11,272 nt of DNA from assembly GCA_047606565.1 (NCBI GenBank), contig JASGEH010000224.1, forward strand, positions 1-11,272, given 5' to 3'. Both the position numbers and the translations under genes were made by a program. The stretch's first letter is position 1. Every line of letters begins with the position of its first letter. The notes under the pieces are model-generated. The model saw nothing but the letters and a program-made list of their open reading frames with translations. It was not told where the DNA came from and did no database searches. Source of the stretch: Comamonas_F sp047606565. GTDB lineage: Bacteria > Pseudomonadota > Gammaproteobacteria > Burkholderiales > Burkholderiaceae_C. Of this stretch, positions 7,873 through 11,272 are shown one piece after another.

Positions 7873-7902
7873 CTGGCGCGGCCACGACAAGGGCCGCGCC
7901 AG
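7873..7902 (+). repeat. GC-rich hairpin just after topB
   Basis: Arms CTGGCGCGGCC (7873-7883) and GGCCGCGCCAG (7892-7902) form a perfect 11-bp stem with an 8-base loop, 18 bases after the topB stop. No T-run follows, so it is not a standard intrinsic terminator. It could protect the mRNA 3' end or pause polymerase ahead of the stronger hairpin at 7950. Confidence 0.6.
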
Positions 7903-7949
7903 TGGTGCAGCCACCCAGGGACGCCGGGCAATACCACCCCCAGACGCGC

Positions 7950-7985
7950 AAAAAGCCTGTCAGACCTTCGTCTGACAGGCTTTTT
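7950..7985. terminator. bidirectional intrinsic terminator between topB and the RRM gene
   Basis: A perfect 16-bp inverted repeat (7950-7965 with 7970-7985) encloses the tetraloop CTTC. The stem core is GCCTGTCAGAC, flanked by five A on one side and five T on the other, so each strand reads hairpin plus U-run. It lies 95 bases after the topB stop and 43 bases after the stop of the convergent RRM gene, and should end both transcripts. A small GCGGA/TCCGC hairpin (8000-8013) lies between it and the RRM gene. Confidence 0.93.
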
Positions 7986-8027
7986 CGATCAACACCCAAG
8001 CGGACGTATCCGCCCGCTCATGGACGA

Positions 8028-8492
8028 TCAGTAGCTGCTGCCGCCGCCGTAGCCGCCACGGCCACCGCCGCCGCCACCATTGCGCGAGCCGGGGCCGTAG
8101 GGGCTGCGGAAGCCACCGTCGTTGCCGCCGCCGAAGCCGCCTTCGCGACGACCGCCGCCAAAGCCGCCACCGCCGCCTTCACGACGACCGCCGCCGAAGC
8201 CACCGCCGCCACCGAAGCCACCACCCGAACGGGGGGGACGCGGTTCCATCGGACGCGCTTCATTGACGACCACATTGCGGCCGCCCAGGGACTGGCCGTT
8301 CAGGCCGTTGATGGCTGCTTGCGCTTCTTCATCGCTGCCCATCTCGACGAAACCAAAGCCCTTGGAGCGGCCGGTTTCGCGTTCCATCATGACCTTGGCG
8401 CTGTTGACCGTGCCGAATTCGCCGAAAGCTTGTTGCAGATCGTCGTCGCGGAAGCCATAGGACAGATTGCCTACGTACAGTTTGTTGCCCAT
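8028..8492 (-). CDS. RNA-binding protein with one RRM and glycine-rich tail (RbpA/GRP-like)
   Basis: This small cytoplasmic RNA-binding protein of 154 residues has one RRM (about 3-80) with RNP2 LYVGNL (5-10) and RNP1 KGFGFVEM (44-51), whose aromatic residues stack on RNA bases. After a short Pro/Arg linker (82-88), residues 89-154 are a Gly-rich tail with repeated GGGFGGGRREGG blocks and a final GGYGGGSSY, like bacterial and plant cold-induced glycine-rich RNA-binding proteins. AGGAG nine bases before ATG 8492 fixes the start. A candidate promoter about 150 bases upstream implies a long leader, a common feature of cold-inducible genes. Cold induction and RNA-chaperone activity are inferred from the family. 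It is a single-gene unit convergent with topB. Confidence 0.95.
   Translation of the reverse strand: MGNKLYVGNLSYGFRDDDLQQAFGEFGTVNSAKVMMERETGRSKGFGFVEMGSDEEAQAAINGLNGQSLGGRNVVVNEARPMEPRPPRSGGGFGGGGGFGGGRREGGGGGFGGGRREGGFGGGNDGGFRSPYGPGSRNGGGGGGRGGYGGGSSY
8136..8201 (-). repeat. imperfect tandem repeat in the glycine-rich tail
   Basis: Two 30-bp copies (8136-8165 and 8172-8201) differ at two bases and are offset by 36 bp, exactly 12 codons. They encode the two GGFGGGRREGG blocks of the RRM protein. The in-frame period means a repeat gain or loss would change tail length without a frameshift. Confidence 0.8.
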
Positions 8493-8639
8493 TGAAAGGG
8501 ACTCCTAATAAACACAAAAAAATCGATGACGTCCCGATCGCACAACAAACCTCAAAACGCTTGGTGCGTTACCGTGCATTCACCTGACTCTGCGACCCCC
8601 GACCCTCGGAAAAACGGCCAGGAAAAAATCGCAGCGATC

Positions 8640-8670
8640 ATTATGAAGCAGATTTCGCGATGCCATACAA
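8640..8670 (-). promoter_or_regulatory. candidate sigma-70 promoter of the RRM gene
   Basis: On the minus strand, TTGTAT (8665-8670) and CATAAT (8640-8645) resemble -35 and -10 boxes, with a 19-base spacer that is longer than ideal. It lies in AT-rich DNA, unlike the rest of the window, and would give a leader of roughly 140 bases before ATG 8492. Confidence 0.45.
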
Positions 8671-8836
8671 GCGTGTGACGCGGAAAAACGCCATCCATCA
8701 TGGAAAACCACAGGGTCCAGATGAAATCCAATTACCCGTATCTTTTTATTGCACCGGATTTCAGCTTCGGATTTCAATCTGAATTTCCTGAAAAGACTGA
8801 AACATTCCGGACCACACATGCCCCACCCCACTGCCC

Positions 8837-8858
8837 TCAGGGGCCCCTGGGGCCCTGA
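8837..8858. repeat. GC-rich inverted repeat upstream of the YncE-like gene
   Basis: TCAGGG and CCCTGA enclose CCCC-T-GGGG, giving ten pairing positions per arm around one central T, with a single extra G in the left arm. Inside it lies a perfect odd palindrome GGGCCCC-T-GGGGCCC (8841-8855), which overlaps the even palindrome CAGGGGCCCCTG (8838-8849). It sits about 130 bases before the YncE-like start. It may be an operator or a leader hairpin; no T-run follows on the plus strand. Confidence 0.55.
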
Positions 8859-8986
8859 CCCGAAAGCTGAATGCAACGCGTTCTTCTTCGTCGTTTACAT
8901 TTGAGACACACGCCGTCCGTGCGTGGCATGGCGGCGCTTGTCGCGCGATGGCCATGAACGACGACCGATTCCGAAGGAGTGATTGA

Positions 8987-10417
8987 ATGACGAACTCGCG
9001 CCATCCGCTGCCCGCCCCCCGTGCGGCACGGCATGCTTTCAAGGCCACCGTGCTGGCCGGTCTTTTCGCCCTGGGACTGAACGCAGCCCTGGCGCGCTCG
9101 ACCTTCGAGGCGCCCGACGCCACCTACGGCGGCACGATCACGGCCCAGCCGGTGGCCGGCTCGGCCATCGTCGCCGGCAGCGAGATCACCCTCAGCGGAC
9201 GGGGCTTCAAGCCCGGCCAGGCCATCCTGCTGTCGCGCGGCGGCGCCGTGCTCAATGCCGACGGCCAGCCCTACGTGGCCGACGAGCAAGGCAACTTCAA
9301 GGCCACCTTCCAGGTGCCCGAGGACGCGGCCGCCGGCCAGCACCCGGTGGTGGTGACCACCAGCGGCCCGTCGCACGCGGCCATCTTCGCGCTGAAGGTC
9401 TCGCCCGTGGTGCCGCTGTCGGGCGCGGCGCAGTTCACGCAGGCCAGCGCCAAGCTGGTGCCGGGCCTGTACCAGTCGGACATCAGCGCCAAGACCGGCG
9501 CGATCTTCGTGACCTCGGCGGTCGGCCGCCCACCGGTCAAGGAAACGCAGCTGCTGCGCCTCAACGGCCAGACGCTGGTCATCGAGGCCCAGCGCACCCC
9601 GGCGGCGGCGCCCGGACGCAACGGCGCCGATGGCGGCCTCTACGCGGTCTATGGCGTGGGCGTGGACGACAGCCACGGCAACGTCTGGGTCACCAACACG
9701 CGCCAGAACACCGTGGCGGTCTACCGCCAGTCCGACCTCGCGCTGGTCAAGCAGTTCGAGCCGGGCACCGTCAATCACGCGCGCGACGTGGTGGTTGACG
9801 AGGCGCTGGGCCGCGCCTACGCCTCGGCCACCGGCACGCCCAACATCGCCGTGTTCGACGCCCAGACCCTGGCCTTCACCGGCAACATCGAGATCAAGTC
9901 CACCCTGCGCGGCGAGAACTTCTCGGTCGCCAGCCTGCACCTCGACCCGGCCGTGCACAAGCTCTACGCCGTCAGCCTCACCACCAACGAGGCGGCGGTG
10001 ATCGACGCCAAGACTGGCACGGTGGAGAAGGTGTTCCCGGTCGCGGGCGCCAAATCCGCCATCGGCGTGGCCCATGACGCCAAGACCGATCGCCTGTTCG
10101 TGGCCTCGCAAGGCAGCGACAACCTGGCCATCGTCGACGTCGCCAGCGGCAAGACGCTGCACCTGGTGCCCACCGGCGCGGGCGCGCTCAACGTCACCTT
10201 CGAGCCGGTCAATCGCCTGGCCTACGTGAGCAACCGCGCCGCCGGCACGGTCACCGTGGTCGACCCGGACGGCCGCGTGGTCGCCAACCTGGACAACGGC
10301 ACCTTCCCCAACCACGTCACCTCCGACGGCAAGGGCAAGGTCTATGCCATCAACAAGTCGCGCGGCGCCGACGATCCGGTCGGCGACCGCATCACGCGCA
10401 TCACGCCGGTGCGCTGA
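8987..10417 (+). CDS. exported YncE-like beta-propeller protein with N-terminal Ig-like domain
   Basis: This is a predicted periplasmic protein of 476 residues. A signal peptide (1-36, cleavage after AALA) is followed by an all-beta Ig/TIG-like domain (about 48-138, with ITLSGRGFKPGQAILLS). A seven-bladed-type propeller of YVTN/YncE repeats (about 150-476) follows, for example VWVTNTRQNTVAVY (233-246), LFVASQGSDNLAIVD (370-384) and AYVSNRAAGTVTVVD (412-426). E. coli YncE, the nearest named relative of the propeller, is iron-repressed and lies beside a TonB-dependent receptor gene; its biochemical role is not settled. The start is fixed by GAAGGAG seven bases upstream. The next gene on the same strand is a siderophore-esterase-like hydrolase, which supports an iron-related role by context only. 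No Fur box was recognised. Confidence 0.9.
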   Translation: MTNSRHPLPAPRAARHAFKATVLAGLFALGLNAALARSTFEAPDATYGGTITAQPVAGSAIVAGSEITLSGRGFKPGQAILLSRGGAVLNADGQPYVADEQGNFKATFQVPEDAAAGQHPVVVTTSGPSHAAIFALKVSPVVPLSGAAQFTQASAKLVPGLYQSDISAKTGAIFVTSAVGRPPVKETQLLRLNGQTLVIEAQRTPAAAPGRNGADGGLYAVYGVGVDDSHGNVWVTNTRQNTVAVYRQSDLALVKQFEPGTVNHARDVVVDEALGRAYASATGTPNIAVFDAQTLAFTGNIEIKSTLRGENFSVASLHLDPAVHKLYAVSLTTNEAAVIDAKTGTVEKVFPVAGAKSAIGVAHDAKTDRLFVASQGSDNLAIVDVASGKTLHLVPTGAGALNVTFEPVNRLAYVSNRAAGTVTVVDPDGRVVANLDNGTFPNHVTSDGKGKVYAINKSRGADDPVGDRITRITPVR

Positions 10418-10454
10418 ACGCACCATGGCCGGTGCCTCGGCACCAGCTCCCGCC

Positions 10455-10486
10455 ACGCCAGCCGGCCCCGCGCCCGCTGGCGTTTT
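10455..10486 (+). terminator. probable intrinsic terminator after the YncE-like gene
   Basis: An 8-bp stem ACGCCAGC/GCTGGCGT (10455-10462 with 10476-10483) with a 13-base GC-rich loop is followed by TTTTCGTT. A smaller hairpin GGTGC-CTCG-GCACC precedes it at 10431-10444. The short T-run and large loop make it a moderate-strength call. If active, the hydrolase gene downstream needs its own promoter. Confidence 0.55.
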
Positions 10487-10543
10487 CGTTCGCGCGGGCG
10501 GCCGATCCGCCCCACTCGCCCCGCGCGCCGCTACAGTCACGCC

Positions 10544-11272
10544 ATGCTCGACATGTCCCGCTACGACCTGTCCCGGCCACTGGACCCCACGGTGGCCGAC
10601 CACGGATCGCCCTTCTACCGCTTCGACCACTTCCGCCGCAGCTCGACCGACGGCCAGCGCCACTACGTCATGCGCATCGCCACGCCGGTGCGCGCCGCGC
10701 CGCCTACGGGCCATCCGCTGATCGCCCTGCTCGACGGCAACGCGGCCTTCGCGGCCCTGCGGCCCGAGCACCTGGCCGCGCGCGACGCGGCGGGCGATCC
10801 GCCGGTCATCGTCTCGCTGGGCTACGACACGCCGCTGGGCTTCGACGTGCAGGCGCGCGCCTTCGACTACACGCCGCCGCTGGACGCGCCGGGCGTGACC
10901 CTGGCCGAGCAGGCGCGCGGGCGCATCGGCGGCGGCGCCGAACTGTTCCTGGATCTGCTGGCCGGCGAGATCCTGCCCGAGGTCCACCGGCGCGCGCCCA
11001 TCGATGTCCGCCGCACCACGCTGTGGGGCCACTCCTTCGGCGGCCTGCTGGCCCTGCACACGCTGTTCACGCGCACGGCGCTGTTCACGCGCTACGCGGT
11101 GGCCGATCCGTCGATGTGGTGGCACCAGGGTTATCCGCTGCACCACGCCGAGGCCGGGCCGCCAGCGGCGCCGCTGGCCACCGCCTGGGGCGGCGCGACG
11201 CGGCTGCTGGTCATGGCTGGCAGTTCGGCCGCCGAAGTCGCGGCGGCCGGGCCCCGGCCGCTGCGACCGGGC
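10544..11272 (+). CDS. alpha/beta hydrolase, IroE/Fes-like siderophore esterase family (3' end outside window)
   Basis: This is the first 243 codons of a serine hydrolase of the esterase-D/IroE type. The nucleophile elbow is GHSFGG (162-167, Ser164), followed 24 residues later by DPSMWW (188-193), the strand-end motif typical of IroE and Fes relatives. ALLDGNAAF (61-69) fits the oxyanion-side loop. The catalytic His and the end of the fold lie beyond the window. Relatives hydrolyse catecholate siderophores such as enterobactin; the exact substrate here cannot be read. There is no signal peptide, suggesting a cytoplasmic enzyme. Two in-frame ATGs (10544 and 10553) compete and neither has a good ribosome binding site. 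LFTRTALFTRY is encoded by a 14-bp direct repeat (11061-11074, 11079-11092). Confidence 0.88.
   Translation, partial: MLDMSRYDLSRPLDPTVADHGSPFYRFDHFRRSSTDGQRHYVMRIATPVRAAPPTGHPLIALLDGNAAFAALRPEHLAARDAAGDPPVIVSLGYDTPLGFDVQARAFDYTPPLDAPGVTLAEQARGRIGGGAELFLDLLAGEILPEVHRRAPIDVRRTTLWGHSFGGLLALHTLFTRTALFTRYAVADPSMWWHQGYPLHHAEAGPPAAPLATAWGGATRLLVMAGSSAAEVAAAGPRPLRPG

Larger units (their letters stand above)
8493..8986. other. 494-bp intergenic region between divergent RRM and YncE-like genes
   Basis: No convincing gene was seen here. The stretch 8641-8820 has 79 G or C in 180 bases by hand count, about 44%, far below the flanking genes. Besides the promoter at 8640-8670 and the inverted repeat at 8837-8858, a weaker minus-strand promoter-like pair is TTGAAA (8772-8777) with TGCAAT (8748-8753), spacing 18. 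A 5-bp hairpin AACGC/GCGTT (8556-8570) would lie in the RRM leader. No clear promoter or Fur box was found for the YncE-like gene. Confidence 0.6.

Noticed and set aside
7683..8495. 270-residue plus-strand frame with long Ala/Thr runs
   Set aside because: It begins inside topB, reads through the terminator and then opposite the Gly-rich tail; the AATAAA-like alanine runs are the complement of GGN repeats.
8580..8876. 98-residue minus-strand frame in the intergenic region
   Set aside because: It has no ribosome binding site, covers the candidate RRM promoter and inverted repeat, and has mixed composition unlike the genes. Its first five residues match the binding-protein start MHSAF, which looks like coincidence.
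8740..8986. Fur box upstream of the YncE-like gene
   Set aside because: It was looked for because of the iron-related context, but no stretch resembles the AT-rich inverted GATAAT-type consensus well enough.
11061..11092. 14-bp direct repeat inside the esterase gene
   Set aside because: It encodes two LFTR copies six residues apart in a helix after the nucleophile elbow. Short repeats like this arise by chance in biased GC-rich codons; it is noted in the gene entry only.
8837..11146. 769-residue open frame on the minus strand opposite the YncE-like and esterase genes
   Set aside because: It runs through two genes, two intergenic regions and the terminator hairpin on the other strand. It is Arg/Gly/Ala/Val-rich without motifs, a shadow of high GC content.

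Overview
The window is about 70% GC or close to it in its genes, with strong G/C bias at third codon positions and GGAG-type ribosome binding sites. Gene content and architecture fit a betaproteobacterium of the Bordetella/Achromobacter type (Alcaligenaceae). That placement is inferred from protein style and gene content, not from a marker gene.

Left arm (1-4938, minus strand). Five tightly packed genes read leftward: a SET-domain protein methyltransferase, a stand-alone biotin-protein ligase (birA, overlapping the SET gene by 4 bp), and after a 96-bp gap a complete binding-protein-dependent ABC importer. The importer has a periplasmic binding protein, a fused two-domain permease, and an ATPase that runs off the left edge. 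It has the FbpABC/AfuABC layout, but the binding protein seems to lack most of the classical FbpA iron ligands, so its substrate is open.

Centre (4939-8492). A 256-bp divergent promoter region, carrying a 26-bp strictly alternating purine-pyrimidine tract, separates the SET gene from topB. TopB is an 886-residue type IA DNA topoisomerase III with a long C-terminal extension ending in a Lys/Ala/Thr-rich, histone-like tail. A strong bidirectional hairpin terminator separates topB from a convergent gene for a small RRM RNA-binding protein with a glycine-rich tail. That gene probably has a long leader in an unusually AT-rich stretch.

Right arm (8493-11272, plus strand). After a 494-bp intergenic region containing a conspicuous GC-rich inverted repeat comes an exported YncE-like beta-propeller protein with an N-terminal Ig-like domain. 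It is followed by a terminator-like hairpin and the first 243 codons of an IroE/Fes-type alpha/beta hydrolase. That pair suggests the edge of an iron/siderophore-use locus.

The most interesting idea is a possible link between the SET enzyme and its divergent neighbour TopB. The TopB tail carries ARKT and ARKK motifs like those methylated by eukaryotic SET enzymes on histone tails. This is a hypothesis only. No CRISPR array, tRNA, rRNA or insertion sequence was recognised.
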